Of a stretch of DNA of 64,000 nt, positions 9,867-17,996 are shown one piece after another. Under the pieces are notes generated by a model that saw only the letters and a list, made by a program, of their open reading frames with translations, was not told the DNA's origin and made no database searches. How positions within the stretch are numbered: the first letter of the stretch is position 1; each line of letters begins with the position of its first letter. Both the position numbers and the translations under genes were made by a program. The stretch lies in NCBI RefSeq assembly GCF_023276405.1, contig NZ_JALRMO010000001.1, positions 2,108,001 to 2,172,000 of the forward strand, given 5' to 3'. Source of the DNA: Paenibacillus hamazuiensis (GTDB lineage: Bacteria; Bacillota; Bacilli; Paenibacillales; NBRC-103111).

Positions 9867-10610
9867 GTGGAACCAATGAAAGCAGTTCGCACATGGAAAT
9901 GGATCGCCGTAATATCCGTCATTGTCCTGTTCCTCGCCGCATGCGGCACGAAGCCGGCGCCGAATCAGACGGCAGGACAGCAAGGCGGGCAAACGCAGGG
10001 CAGCCAGCCGAGCGGGCAGACGGGAGGCGCCGCCGCCGGTTCGGCGCAAGGACAAACGGGCAATCAGCAAGGTCAACAGAAAAGCTGGTCCAAACCGCCT
10101 GAAATGAAAATTGACCCGAATAAGTCGTATCAGGCAACAGTGAAAACCTCAAAGGGTACTTTCAAGGTGGAGCTGTTTGCCAAAGACGCGCCCAAAACGG
10201 TCAACAATTTCGTATTTTTATCCAAAGAAGGTTTCTATAACGACGTCGTTTTCCACCGCATCATGAAGACGTTTATGGTGCAAACCGGCGACCCGACAGG
10301 AACAGGGCGCGGCGGCCCGGGCTACCAATTCGAAGACGAGCTGAAATCGCCTTATAAATACGAGCCGGGCATCGTCGCGATGGCGAATGCGGGCCCGAAT
10401 ACGAACGGCAGCCAGTTTTTCATCTGCACCGGCGAAGACAGCAAAAACTTAAACAAAATGCCTAACTATACGATTTTCGGCAAGGTGATTGAAGGCATGG
10501 ACATCGTGCAGGCGATTGCCGCTACGCCGGTTCAGGCAAGCGCCACGGGAGAAATGAGCAGCCCGAAGGAAAAAGTGACGATCCAATCGATCGAAATCAC
10601 CGAAAAATAA
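9867..10610 (+). CDS. peptidyl-prolyl cis-trans isomerase, cyclophilin-type lipoprotein
   Basis: This is a 247-residue extracytoplasmic prolyl isomerase. The signal peptide ends in the lipobox LAAC, so the mature protein is probably lipid-anchored on the outer face of the membrane. A Gln/Gly/Thr-rich spacer of about 50 residues separates the anchor from the cyclophilin domain. That domain has the family core FHRIMKTFMVQTGDPTGTG, MANAGPNTNGSQFFI (the cyclophilin active-site block) and YTIFGKV. The GTG at 9867 is preferred because GGAG is 5 bases upstream; the ATG at 9876 is a close alternative. It follows a penicillin-binding protein and may assist folding of exported proteins, which is an inference. 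Confidence 0.92.
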   Translation: MEPMKAVRTWKWIAVISVIVLFLAACGTKPAPNQTAGQQGGQTQGSQPSGQTGGAAAGSAQGQTGNQQGQQKSWSKPPEMKIDPNKSYQATVKTSKGTFKVELFAKDAPKTVNNFVFLSKEGFYNDVVFHRIMKTFMVQTGDPTGTGRGGPGYQFEDELKSPYKYEPGIVAMANAGPNTNGSQFFICTGEDSKNLNKMPNYTIFGKVIEGMDIVQAIAATPVQASATGEMSSPKEKVTIQSIEITEK

Positions 10611-10660
10611 CGCGAAATTGCAGATTTAGTCGAACTTGCAACACTTGAAGCGGCACCAAC

Positions 10661-10688
10661 ACAGCGCAGAGATGCGCTGTTTCTTTTT
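10661..10688 (+). terminator. Rho-independent terminator after the cyclophilin gene
   Basis: A perfect 8-bp stem ACAGCGCA/TGCGCTGT with GAGA loop is followed by TTCTTTTT. Confidence 0.9.
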
Positions 10689-10720
10689 CAGAGAAATTCG
10701 GGAAAAGGGGATGGGGATAG

Positions 10721-11662
10721 ATGGCGCTGGAACGGCTGGACAGATACCGCGGCAGCCTGCTCGGATTGGCGGTTGGAGATGCGTTGGGGGCCCCGGTGGA
10801 AGGAAATTCGCCGGGCACCTTCGATCCGGTGACAGAGATGACGGGAGGCGGTACGGCGGGCCTCGCAGCCGGACAATGGACGGACGATACGGCGATGGCG
10901 CTTTGCCTTGCGGAAAGCTTGACGGAGAGAGGCGGATTTCATCCGCCCGATCAGATGGCCCGCTATGTGAAGTGGTATCGTGAAGGATACCTCAGCAGCA
11001 CAGGAACCTGTATCGGCATCGGCGAGACGACGCGCGCGGCGCTGGAGCGTTTCGAAGCGACCGGAGATCCGTTTTCCGGCTCGCTGAACCCCATGACGGC
11101 AGGAAACGGTTCGATCATGAGACTCGCGCCGGTCGCCATGTTTTATGCCAGACAGCCGCTGACGGCGCTGATGAAATGCGGCGACAGCTCGATGACGACG
11201 CATGCATCCGTTCAGGCTGTCGATGCCTGCCGATATTTCGGCGGGCTGCTGGTCGGCGCACTCTCCGGGGAAAGCAAGGAAACGCTGCTTTCCGGGCGGT
11301 ATACGCCGGCGCCCGGTTTTTGGGATCGCTATCCGCTTGTTCCCGACATCGATCGTGTCGCGCTTGGCTCCTATCGGTCGATGGAGCCTCCCGACATTCA
11401 GGGGAGCGGGTATGTCGCCAAATCGCTGGAAGCGGCGTTATGGGCTTTTTACCGGAGCTGCAGCTTCGCCGAAGGCGCGCTTCTCGCCGTCAATCTCGGC
11501 GACGACGCCGATACGACCGCTGCCGTATACGGACAGCTGGCCGGCGCCTACTACGGGGTGCAGACGATCCCGGACGAATGGCTGGGCAAACTTGCGAAGA
11601 AGGAATACATCGATGAGTTGGCACGCAAATTGTGCAGCCAATCCGAAGAGGTGAACGGATAA
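10721..11662 (+). CDS. ADP-ribosylglycohydrolase family protein
   Basis: This 313-residue protein belongs to the ADP-ribosylglycohydrolase (DraG/ARH) family, which removes ADP-ribose from proteins or related ligands using a binuclear magnesium centre. Seen motifs are GLAVGDALGAP at the N-terminus, WTDDTAMALCLAESL (the DD metal ligands), GNGSIMRLAPVAMFY, and near the C-terminus NLGDDADTTAAVYGQLAGAYYG (the second Asp cluster). Length and motif order fit the family closely. The ATG has a purine-rich AAAGGGGATGGGG upstream. Its stop overlaps the start of the following hydrolase gene (TAATG), so the two are probably co-translated. The target cannot be told from sequence. Confidence 0.93.
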   Translation: MALERLDRYRGSLLGLAVGDALGAPVEGNSPGTFDPVTEMTGGGTAGLAAGQWTDDTAMALCLAESLTERGGFHPPDQMARYVKWYREGYLSSTGTCIGIGETTRAALERFEATGDPFSGSLNPMTAGNGSIMRLAPVAMFYARQPLTALMKCGDSSMTTHASVQAVDACRYFGGLLVGALSGESKETLLSGRYTPAPGFWDRYPLVPDIDRVALGSYRSMEPPDIQGSGYVAKSLEAALWAFYRSCSFAEGALLAVNLGDDADTTAAVYGQLAGAYYGVQTIPDEWLGKLAKKEYIDELARKLCSQSEEVNG

Positions 11663-12339
11663 TGACTTCAGAGCAAGTACCGTGCTTGTTGCTTCACGGA
11701 TTTACCGGAGGACCTTTCGAGGTCGAGCCGATGGCCCGGTATCTGGAAAGTTTCGGATGCGCGTGCCGGACGCCGACGCTTCCCGGTCACGATCCCGAGC
11801 TGAAGGGACTGAAGGACGCGCGCTGGCATGAATGGATTCAGGCCGCTTCCGGAGAAGCGGAATATCTGGAGCGGCAGTACGGAACGTTCGATCTGGTCGG
11901 CTTCTCGATGGGGGGCCTGATCGCCGCATATTTGGCCAACCGGTTTGCAGTGAGGCGGCTGGTGCTGCTGAATGCGGCGGCGATCTACGTCAGTCCCGGT
12001 CGATTTGTGAGGGAGCTGGCGGAGCGGACGCGAACCTGGAAATGGAGCGACTGGAGCAAGGCGAAACGAACGCCGCTCAAGGCGACAGGACAGTTTCTGC
12101 GTCTCGCCCGCGAGCTGCGGCCCGAATTTTCCCTCGTAACCGTACCAACATTGGTCGTTCAAGGAGGGCTTGACCCGATCGTGCACCCTCGCAGCGCTCA
12201 GTATATATTTAACCGGCTTGCCGGGGAAAAAAAGCTGGTGACGTTTCCGGAATCCAAACATATGATCTGTCTCGAACCGGAAGCGGAGAGGCTGTTCGAA
12301 CTCGTTCATCAATTTTTCAGATCAGAGGACCGGATATGA
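11662..12339 (+). CDS. alpha/beta hydrolase, carboxylesterase/lipase type
   Basis: This is a 225-residue alpha/beta hydrolase resembling the small thermostable carboxylesterases (Est30 type) and monoacylglycerol lipases. The oxyanion loop is LLLHGFTGGPFEVEPMARYL, the nucleophile elbow is GFSMGG, the acid is likely the Asp of QGGLDPIVHPRSA and the base the His of ESKHMICLE. The ATG at 11662 overlaps the upstream stop, and its own stop overlaps the next ATG (ATGA), placing it in a tight operon with the ADP-ribosylglycohydrolase and the Fos-like protein. The physiological ester is unknown. Confidence 0.9.
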   Translation: MTSEQVPCLLLHGFTGGPFEVEPMARYLESFGCACRTPTLPGHDPELKGLKDARWHEWIQAASGEAEYLERQYGTFDLVGFSMGGLIAAYLANRFAVRRLVLLNAAAIYVSPGRFVRELAERTRTWKWSDWSKAKRTPLKATGQFLRLARELRPEFSLVTVPTLVVQGGLDPIVHPRSAQYIFNRLAGEKKLVTFPESKHMICLEPEAERLFELVHQFFRSEDRI

Positions 12340-12743
12340 ACGTAACGGGATTTAATCACATTACTCTGAAAGTATCCGATCTCGTCTTGTCGCTGGCTTT
12401 TTACGAAGATGTTCTCGGGATGAAGCTCGTTCACCGGGGACGTACGGACGTTTATCTCGAATGGGGCGGCGCCTGGATTTGCCTTGTGGAACGGCCCGTC
12501 CCGGATGAGAAGCCGCACACGAGTTTCCCGTCATCCTGCTGTGGAATGGACCATGTCGCTTTTTCCATAGGGGAAGAGGACTTCGATGCCGCGGTACATA
12601 AGCTGAAAAGGCACCAAGTGAACATCGTGAGAGGGCCGGTGGAGAGGGGAGGCGGACGATGCGTCAACTTTCTCGATCCGGACGGAATACAGCTCGAGCT
12701 CAATACCGGAAACCTCGCAGGGCGAATGGAGCACTGGAAGTAA
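12336..12743 (+). CDS. VOC-superfamily protein, Fos-type thiol transferase candidate
   Basis: This 135-residue metalloenzyme of the glyoxalase/VOC fold is close in layout to the fosfomycin-inactivating enzymes FosA and FosB. The three expected metal ligands are visible: His8 (NHITL), His73 (MDHVAF) and Glu121 (QLELNTG). The stretch LKRHQVNIVRG and the ending FLDPDG...TGNLAGRMEHWK parallel FosB. The residue after His8-Ile9 is Thr10, aligning with the catalytic Thr9 of FosA, where Bacillus/Staphylococcus FosB has another residue. FosX-type hydrolases or a non-resistance VOC enzyme remain possible. The ATG overlaps the upstream stop, so it is the third gene of the operon. Confidence 0.8.
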   Translation: MNVTGFNHITLKVSDLVLSLAFYEDVLGMKLVHRGRTDVYLEWGGAWICLVERPVPDEKPHTSFPSSCCGMDHVAFSIGEEDFDAAVHKLKRHQVNIVRGPVERGGGRCVNFLDPDGIQLELNTGNLAGRMEHWK

Positions 12744-13375
12744 TCCTTAGAGCCACAAGACGGGTTGGCAAGCTCTTTGCGGCAGTTCTGTTGGTCATCT
12801 TGCTTTGGGCCGGATGGGTACAGTGGCGATTGTATTCGCTCGCCGATACGCTGCCGCAGCAGCCGGCAGACGTGGGCATCGTGCTGGGGGCGGCACTGTG
12901 GGGCGACGAGCCAAGCCCTGCTCTGAAGGAACGGCTCGACCGCGCCGCCGAGCTGTACAAGCAGCATATGTTTCCGCGGCTTATCGTTTCCGGCGGATAC
13001 GATGTGCCAAACGCCAAGCTGACCGAAGCGGAAGGGATGCGCGATTATTTGGTCAATCTGGGGGTCCCGGCCAAGCAGATCGTTTTGGAAAACAAAGCGA
13101 CGAGCACCTATGAAAACGTACTGTTCAGCAAACAGCTGATGGACCGCTCCGGATGGCGCAAAGCGATCGTTATCACCCACCGGTATCACGGGCTGCGCGC
13201 GCTTGAAATGGCGAAGAGCGTCGGTATGGAAGATCCGGGGCTGGCGGTGATGGACTCGAAGGCGCTTATCATGTGGTGGCATTTGGGACGGGAAACGCTC
13301 GCTTATACGAAATGGCAGTGGGACAAGCTGATGCTTCAGATCCCGGTCCTCCGGGGCGATTCCGTTCAAAATTAA
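12659..13375 (+). CDS. YdcF/SanA-like DUF218 membrane protein
   Basis: This protein of up to 238 residues has a DUF218 (ElyC/SanA/YdcF) domain, a family linked to envelope integrity. After a basic N-terminus comes one transmembrane helix (FAAVLLVILLWAGWVQW), then VGIVLGAALWGDEPSPAL, RLIVSGGYD, TEAEGMRDYL, ENKATSTYEN and AIVITHRYHGLRALEMA, the family's conserved blocks, which would lie outside the membrane. The ATG at 12659 is chosen because AGGGGAGG sits 6-7 bases upstream. It would overlap the Fos-like gene by 85 bases in another frame. No other ATG, GTG or TTG lies before the membrane helix, so otherwise a CTG at 12734 would be needed. Confidence 0.85.
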   Translation: MRQLSRSGRNTARAQYRKPRRANGALEVILRATRRVGKLFAAVLLVILLWAGWVQWRLYSLADTLPQQPADVGIVLGAALWGDEPSPALKERLDRAAELYKQHMFPRLIVSGGYDVPNAKLTEAEGMRDYLVNLGVPAKQIVLENKATSTYENVLFSKQLMDRSGWRKAIVITHRYHGLRALEMAKSVGMEDPGLAVMDSKALIMWWHLGRETLAYTKWQWDKLMLQIPVLRGDSVQN

Positions 13376-13447
13376 AACAGCACCTCACCCGGCGAGACGG
13401 ACGGCTATTGGCATGTCGTCCCTGCGTCGGGGAGGTGCTGTTCGTTT
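13376..13447. terminator. bidirectional inverted repeat between convergent genes
   Basis: A perfect 11-bp repeat AACAGCACCTC/GAGGTGCTGTT encloses 45 bases that can fold further. T-rich tails on both sides suit termination of the DUF218 gene (+) and the SDR gene (-). Confidence 0.65.
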
Positions 13448-13477
13448 TGCGCCATTACCGTGATTCGTGAATGCTAA

Positions 13478-14347
13478 TTATCCGTTTACGATCGTTCCGC
13501 CGTTCACATGCAGAATTTGCCCGGACATATAGGAGGAATCGCCGCAGGCGAGAAACACATAGCTCGGAGCCAGCTCTTCCGGCTGGCCGGCGCGTTTCAT
13601 CGGCGTCGTGGAGCCGAACTTTGCCACCTGCTGCTCGTTAAAGGTCGACGGAATGAGCGGCGTCCAGATCGGCCCCGGAGCGACTCCGTTGACGCGAATG
13701 CCGCGCCCGATCAGCTGCTGCGACAATGAGCGGGTGAATGTGACGATGGCTCCTTTGGTCGCGGAGTAATCGACAAGCTGTTCGTTGCCTTCGTAGGCCG
13801 TAATCGACGCGGTGTTGATAATGGCCGACCCTTGCTGCAAATGCGGCAGCGCCGCTTTCGTCAAATAAAACATCGAAAAAATGTTCGTTCGGAACGTTTT
13901 TTCAAGCTGCTGGGCGCTGATGTCCGCTATGCTTTTTTGCGGGTGCTGCTCGGCGGCGTTGTTGACTAAAATATCGAGGCGGCCTAACGTATTGACCGTT
14001 TGCTCGATCGCTTGCTTGCAAAACGCTTCGTCGCCGATATCCCCGGCGATTGTCAGGCATTTGCGGCCTTCCTGCTCGACCTGGCGTTTCGTCTCCTCGG
14101 CATCGCCGTGCTCGTTTAAATAGACGATCGCCACATCGGCGCCTTCCTTGGCGTAAAAGACCGCAACCGCGCGGCCGATGCCGCTGTCTCCGCCCGTGAT
14201 GACGGCCACTTTGCCGGTCAGCTTGCCGGCCGGTTTATACCGGTTATCCTCGAAAGCGGGGAGGGGGTTCATCTGCGATTCGATCCCGGGCTGCTGATTT
14301 TGGTGCTGGGGAGGGAACGTTTGCTTCTCTTGGGTTGTGGTAGGCAC
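13478..14347 (-). CDS. SDR-family NAD(P)-dependent oxidoreductase
   Basis: This 289-residue short-chain dehydrogenase resembles the Bacillus YhxC/YhdF general-stress group. The GTG at 14347 is chosen because AAGGAG lies about 9 bases upstream. An N-terminal extension rich in Gln and Pro (PPQHQNQQPG) precedes the Rossmann domain, a trait of this subgroup. The nucleotide motif is VITGGDSGIGRAVAV, the NNAAEQH block follows, the catalytic Ser is in NTASITAYEG and the YxxxK pair is YSATKGA, with VNGVAPGPIWTPL after it. The substrate is not known. It is transcribed alone on the minus strand. Confidence 0.93.
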   Translation of the reverse strand: MPTTTQEKQTFPPQHQNQQPGIESQMNPLPAFEDNRYKPAGKLTGKVAVITGGDSGIGRAVAVFYAKEGADVAIVYLNEHGDAEETKRQVEQEGRKCLTIAGDIGDEAFCKQAIEQTVNTLGRLDILVNNAAEQHPQKSIADISAQQLEKTFRTNIFSMFYLTKAALPHLQQGSAIINTASITAYEGNEQLVDYSATKGAIVTFTRSLSQQLIGRGIRVNGVAPGPIWTPLIPSTFNEQQVAKFGSTTPMKRAGQPEELAPSYVFLACGDSSYMSGQILHVNGGTIVNG

Positions 14348-14405
14348 GTAAGCAATCTCCTTTGCAGAAATGGTTTCCCTTTTATCATGTTCCACACGTT
14401 CCCAA

Positions 14406-15188
14406 TTATTCTTTGTCCCGGTAATGATAGTCATATAATCGGCGGTATCCTGACTTTTCGTAAAGCGAAACGGCAGGAGCATTGTCCGCCATCACTTGCA
14501 GATAGAGCCGCTCAGCACCGCGTTTTAACGCCCATGAGGCCAGATGATGCAGAATGAATGTCCCGACGCCGCGGCGGCGAAAGTCGGGATGAGCCGCTAT
14601 GTTCGTAAAGCCGGCCCATCCGCGTTCGGTTACGGCCGTTCCGACTCCCGCGATTTTTCCGTTCATCCGAATCGATAAAAAAGCGCATTCGGGGGCAATA
14701 CGCCCACAAAGCCCTTCGTAAAAAGGACGCCGCAATTCGGGAAACTGCTCCGCTTGCAAAAAGCCGTCGATCCAGTCGTCGTCCGCATTGTTCAGCAGCA
14801 CCGCTTCAAATGCCGGCCCGTCAGATTTTTCGGGTGAGACGTCCGGCGGACTTGTCCGCTGAACCACCTCCCGGCAGTCGCCAATCATCATCGTGGTGAC
14901 CGTATTTTTGACGTAACCTTCCTTTTCCAATCTCTCATCCAAGCCGTCCGGCGACGCCGGGCTGATATGGAAACGGGCCGGCAGCCTGTTCCTCGCATAA
15001 AACGCCTCGATGTCCTTCAACCAATCGTCGTTTCCCGGCATGCTGCCTGACGTATATACGCTGTTAGCCCTCCGCGTAACGCCTCCCGAATAACGGGCAA
15101 TCCAATCTCCATAGCTCCACTGAACGGCAGCAGGCCACGTGTTGAAAGCAAGCTGCTCCAGCAATCCGATGTTGACCCCGGTAGCCAA
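14406..15188 (-). CDS. GNAT family N-acetyltransferase
   Basis: This is a 260-residue acetyltransferase with a variable N-terminal half and a clear C-terminal GNAT domain. Acetyl-CoA binding is shown by GFTNIAAHPDFRRRGVGTFI (motif A, with RRRGVG pyrophosphate loop), and motif B by ADNAPAVSLYEKSGYRRLYDY. The N-terminal half resembles the FR47-like two-domain GNATs in layout. The TTG at 15188 follows GAGATGAGG with a spacing of about 7. A promoter and a ribosome site are upstream, and the SDR gene follows 58 bases later on the same strand. The substrate is unknown. Confidence 0.9.
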   Translation of the reverse strand: MATGVNIGLLEQLAFNTWPAAVQWSYGDWIARYSGGVTRRANSVYTSGSMPGNDDWLKDIEAFYARNRLPARFHISPASPDGLDERLEKEGYVKNTVTTMMIGDCREVVQRTSPPDVSPEKSDGPAFEAVLLNNADDDWIDGFLQAEQFPELRRPFYEGLCGRIAPECAFLSIRMNGKIAGVGTAVTERGWAGFTNIAAHPDFRRRGVGTFILHHLASWALKRGAERLYLQVMADNAPAVSLYEKSGYRRLYDYHYRDKE

Positions 15189-15221
15189 GTTTTACCTCAT
15201 CTCCTCTCCATGATGTGAAAA

Positions 15222-15250
15222 ATAATACATAATAATGCATAAATATGCAA
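15222..15250 (-). promoter_or_regulatory. sigma-A promoter of the GNAT gene
   Basis: On the minus strand TTGCAT (15245-15250) is 17 bp from TATTAT (15222-15227). The -35 overlaps a TGCATA/TATGCA palindrome at 15235-15248. Confidence 0.6.
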
Positions 15251-15270
15251 TGGTTTCGTTGAAAATATGC

Positions 15271-15306
15271 AAAAAAGCGAAAATCCCATCGCAGGAATTT
15301 TCGCTT
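15271..15306 (-). terminator. terminator of the MarR-linked ABC/DUF6526 transcript
   Basis: A perfect 10-bp stem AAGCGAAAAT/ATTTTCGCTT with a 12-base loop; on the minus strand it runs into six T residues. Confidence 0.9.
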
Positions 15307-15358
15307 GCCCTCATGTTTTTTACTAAAAAAGCTTCACCTTAACCGTCGAGCAAACGGC

Positions 15359-15796
15359 CTATACCCGGTAATAGTCGCCTCTCCAATCTTTGACCGCTTT
15401 TTTGATCGCATCCGGCGACATGTTCTCCTTGAGCGCCTTTTCGCAAAGGGCAGGGAATTCCGCGTCACCGGCGAACCGCAGGGCGATCAGCTGCTTGATC
15501 GTCAGACGGGGGTCGATCCACCGTCCGGTCAGCTTGAAGTGGCGAATGTCTTCTTCGGTGCGAATCAGCCGATCCTGCACTTTGATCGCGTACACTCGCC
15601 CCATAAACGTCCCGACCAAACATACAACCCCGAGCAGCAGAACGAGAATGCTTACCAGCGCGCCGTTAGCGGCAAAGCCGGACACCGCATAGACGATTGA
15701 AAGGATGGCGGCGATGAGGCTGAGCGGGATAAGCACAAAATGGTAGATCGGCACCAACTGCCTATGATTGGCGTAATTTTGAGACGGTTGACTCAT
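15359..15796 (-). CDS. DUF6526-like small membrane protein
   Basis: This is a 145-residue protein with two adjacent transmembrane helices (FVLIPLSLIAAILSIVYAV and ALVSILVLLLGVVCLVG) and a soluble C-terminal half rich in charged residues. The opening SQNYANHRQLVPIYHF and the later DRLIRTEEDIRHF and RFAGDAEFPAL match the DUF6526 family as recalled. The ATG at 15796 is used because AGGGGA is 8 bases upstream; ATG codons at 15817 and 15835 are alternatives, the last overlapping the permease gene. It is the last gene of the exporter operon and may be an accessory membrane component. No function is established. Confidence 0.8.
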   Translation of the reverse strand: MSQPSQNYANHRQLVPIYHFVLIPLSLIAAILSIVYAVSGFAANGALVSILVLLLGVVCLVGTFMGRVYAIKVQDRLIRTEEDIRHFKLTGRWIDPRLTIKQLIALRFAGDAEFPALCEKALKENMSPDAIKKAVKDWRGDYYRV

Positions 15797-15825
15797 TTCC
15801 GGATTCCCCTTATCCATAGATTTCT

Positions 15826-16947
15826 TTACTCCCATTTAAATGAAAAGCTGGCGACGATAAAAGCGACCAGCATCCATCCGCCGAGCAGGGCCGCTTCCGG
15901 CCATAACGTGCCCAATCCCGATCCGACATTCATAATTTGCCGCAGAGCGGTGGAGAGGTGGGTGATCGGCAGCAGCTTGACGATCGGCTGCAGCAGCTCC
16001 GGCATGTTTTTGATCGGGAAAAACACGCCTCCGAGGAACATCAGCGGGAAGGAAATGAATCCGGCGATCGGGCCGGCGCTTTCCGGCGTTTTGGCAAGTC
16101 CCGCGATTATGAAGCCGATCGACATGAACGTGAGCGTCCCCAGGATAACGAATAAAATCAGCAGCAGCCACGAGCCGTTCACCTGCGTGCCGAAAAACAA
16201 ATAACCGACCAACAGCACGATCAGCGCCTGAATGCCGTTTAAGACGAGCCGCGCCGTAATTTGCGCGGAAATAAACGTCGACGCCTTCAGCGTCGTGCTC
16301 TGCATCCTCCGCAAAATGCCGCGCTCCCGCCAGGCGGCGATTTGTCCGGCCACGCCGTTCAAGTTCGTTGACATGATCATCATCGCGACCATGCCGGGTA
16401 CAAGGAAGTCGATATATTTGAGCTTGACTGCTTGAATGCCTTTCGCGTCGACAGTGATGAGCTGCTTGTATTGGACCAGCTGTTTGCTGATCGAGTCGGC
16501 CACTTGATCGACAACGGTGAGGCCCATCTGGGATACCGTCATGTTCGTTTCGTCGTAATAGACGGTAATTTTCGCATTCGCCGCGTTTCCGCTGCCTCCT
16601 GCCGGAGCATTTTTCAGCGTTTCCACCGCACTTCCATAGTTTTTCGGAATGACGATGACAAGCTGCCGGTCACCTTTTTTCAGCTGTTCCAGCGCCTGCG
16701 GCTGTTCGCTGAGCACGTCAAACGTGACGATCTTCAGCGAGCTCAGCGTGTCGATATATTGCTGCGATGCCGCAGAACGATCTTCGTCCACGAGCGCCGC
16801 ATTAAGCGAAATGCCGTTCCCTCCTCCGAGAAACGAACCCAAAGAGACCATCAGCAAAATCGGGAATAGAATCGAGAAAAAGATGACGCCGCGGTTGCGC
16901 GAGAAAATGCGCAGCTGCGCCAAAGTCAGCTGTATGTACGCGTTCAT
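15826..16947 (-). CDS. ABC-2 type transporter permease
   Basis: This 373-residue ABC-2 permease has one N-terminal transmembrane helix, a large extracytoplasmic domain of about 140 residues, and five C-terminal helices, the YhgE/Pip-like and drug-exporter (DrrB/YadH) arrangement. The conserved element is FISFPLMFLGGVFFPIKNMP near the C-terminus. It would form the membrane pore for the ATPase encoded just upstream, with which it overlaps by 4 bases (ATGA). Substrate is unknown; MarR control suggests a toxic or antimicrobial compound, by inference. Confidence 0.93.
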   Translation of the reverse strand: MNAYIQLTLAQLRIFSRNRGVIFFSILFPILLMVSLGSFLGGGNGISLNAALVDEDRSAASQQYIDTLSSLKIVTFDVLSEQPQALEQLKKGDRQLVIVIPKNYGSAVETLKNAPAGGSGNAANAKITVYYDETNMTVSQMGLTVVDQVADSISKQLVQYKQLITVDAKGIQAVKLKYIDFLVPGMVAMMIMSTNLNGVAGQIAAWRERGILRRMQSTTLKASTFISAQITARLVLNGIQALIVLLVGYLFFGTQVNGSWLLLILFVILGTLTFMSIGFIIAGLAKTPESAGPIAGFISFPLMFLGGVFFPIKNMPELLQPIVKLLPITHLSTALRQIMNVGSGLGTLWPEAALLGGWMLVAFIVASFSFKWE

Positions 16948-17921
16948 GCTTCTCTGAGGCTCCTTCCCGTCATATGTAAAAAGACGTCCTCAAGTGTGGC
17001 CGTCCGCGTTTGCAGGTCTGAGAAGACAAGGCCGGTGCGGCTTGTGAATTGGATAAAATCGAGCAGCGACGCCTGCAAGTTATCGGTGTACAGCGTAATG
17101 ACGTCTTCCCGCCGATCCGCCTGCTTCACTTCGTTCAGCCGGCCGAGCTTCTCGAGCAAATCGCCGTTCGCCTGACCGCCGGACAGCCTGAATTCGATCG
17201 CGCTGTCTGACTGCAGGCTGCGCACCAGATTGCGCGGCGTGTCGAGCGCGATGATTTCGCCTTTGTCCATGAGGCAGATGCGGTCGCACAGCACATGCGC
17301 TTCGTCCATGTAATGGGTGGAAAGCACGATCGTTTTGCCCTGCTCCTTCATGCGCAAAATGATGTCCCACAGCGTCCGGCGCGCCTGCGGATCAAGACCT
17401 GTCGTCGGTTCGTCGAGGAATACGACGAGCGGGTCGTTCAGCAGGGCGAGGGCGATAGCCAGCCGCTGCTTTTGTCCGCCGGACAAGTTTTTCACCCGGC
17501 CGCCGGCCTTGTCGGTCAAAATCATCTGCTCCAGCAAAGGTTCGACCGGAAGCGATTTTTTGTAAAAGCTGGCATACATGCGCATGATCTCTTTAACGGT
17601 GAGCAGCTCGAATAGCGAAGTTGACTGCAGCTGGACGCCGATCACTTCCTTGACCTTGTTCAGGGAGGTGTGGGTGTCATAGCCGGCGACTTTGGCGATC
17701 CCCGCATCCGGCTTGCGCAAACCTTCGATCATCTCCATTGTCGTCGTTTTTCCGGCACCGTTCGGGCCGAGCAGCCCGAAAATCTCTCCCTGCATCACCT
17801 GAAAACGGATGCCATTCACGGCGGTGAAATCGCCGTATCGCTTGACGAGGCCGTCAACCTCGATGACCGGCTTTGTGTTATCCGGCTTTGCATCCGCCAC
17901 GTTTTTCATATCCGAAATCAT
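16944..17921 (-). CDS. ABC transporter ATP-binding protein (drug/antibiotic exporter type)
   Basis: This 325-residue ABC ATPase pairs with the ABC-2 permease. It has Walker A GLLGPNGAGKTTTMEMIEGL, the Q-loop region IGVQLQSTSLFELLTVKE, signature LSGGQKQRLAIALALL, Walker B VVFLDEPTTGLDP and H-loop LSTHYMDEA. About 90 residues after the nucleotide domain form the C-terminal extension usual in DrrA/CcmA-like exporters. The ATG has an AAAGGAGGG site. MarR is encoded 75 bases upstream, in the same direction. Confidence 0.95.
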   Translation of the reverse strand: MISDMKNVADAKPDNTKPVIEVDGLVKRYGDFTAVNGIRFQVMQGEIFGLLGPNGAGKTTTMEMIEGLRKPDAGIAKVAGYDTHTSLNKVKEVIGVQLQSTSLFELLTVKEIMRMYASFYKKSLPVEPLLEQMILTDKAGGRVKNLSGGQKQRLAIALALLNDPLVVFLDEPTTGLDPQARRTLWDIILRMKEQGKTIVLSTHYMDEAHVLCDRICLMDKGEIIALDTPRNLVRSLQSDSAIEFRLSGGQANGDLLEKLGRLNEVKQADRREDVITLYTDNLQASLLDFIQFTSRTGLVFSDLQTRTATLEDVFLHMTGRSLREA

Positions 17922-17961
17922 AGGGCCCTCCTTTGGTAAGGTTGTTGGAGTCGTTCATACT

Positions 17962-17990
17962 GAACATTGATTTCATTTTGGTAATAAATT
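17962..17990 (+). promoter_or_regulatory. candidate MarR operator, copy 1 (upstream of the ABC genes)
   Basis: A 29-base AT-rich element beginning GAACATT and containing CATTTTG matches 21 of 29 positions with the element beside the marR promoter, in opposite orientation. It adjoins GTTCA-TAC-TGAAC, a short palindrome. It is the only other shared sequence in the marR-ABC gap. Confidence 0.5.
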
Positions 17991-17996
17991 GCGGCA

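Noticed and set aside
9342-10076. Gly/Pro-rich frames on both strands over the PBP tail
   Set aside because: The GC-rich low-complexity tail leaves several frames open; only the PBP frame continues a real domain.
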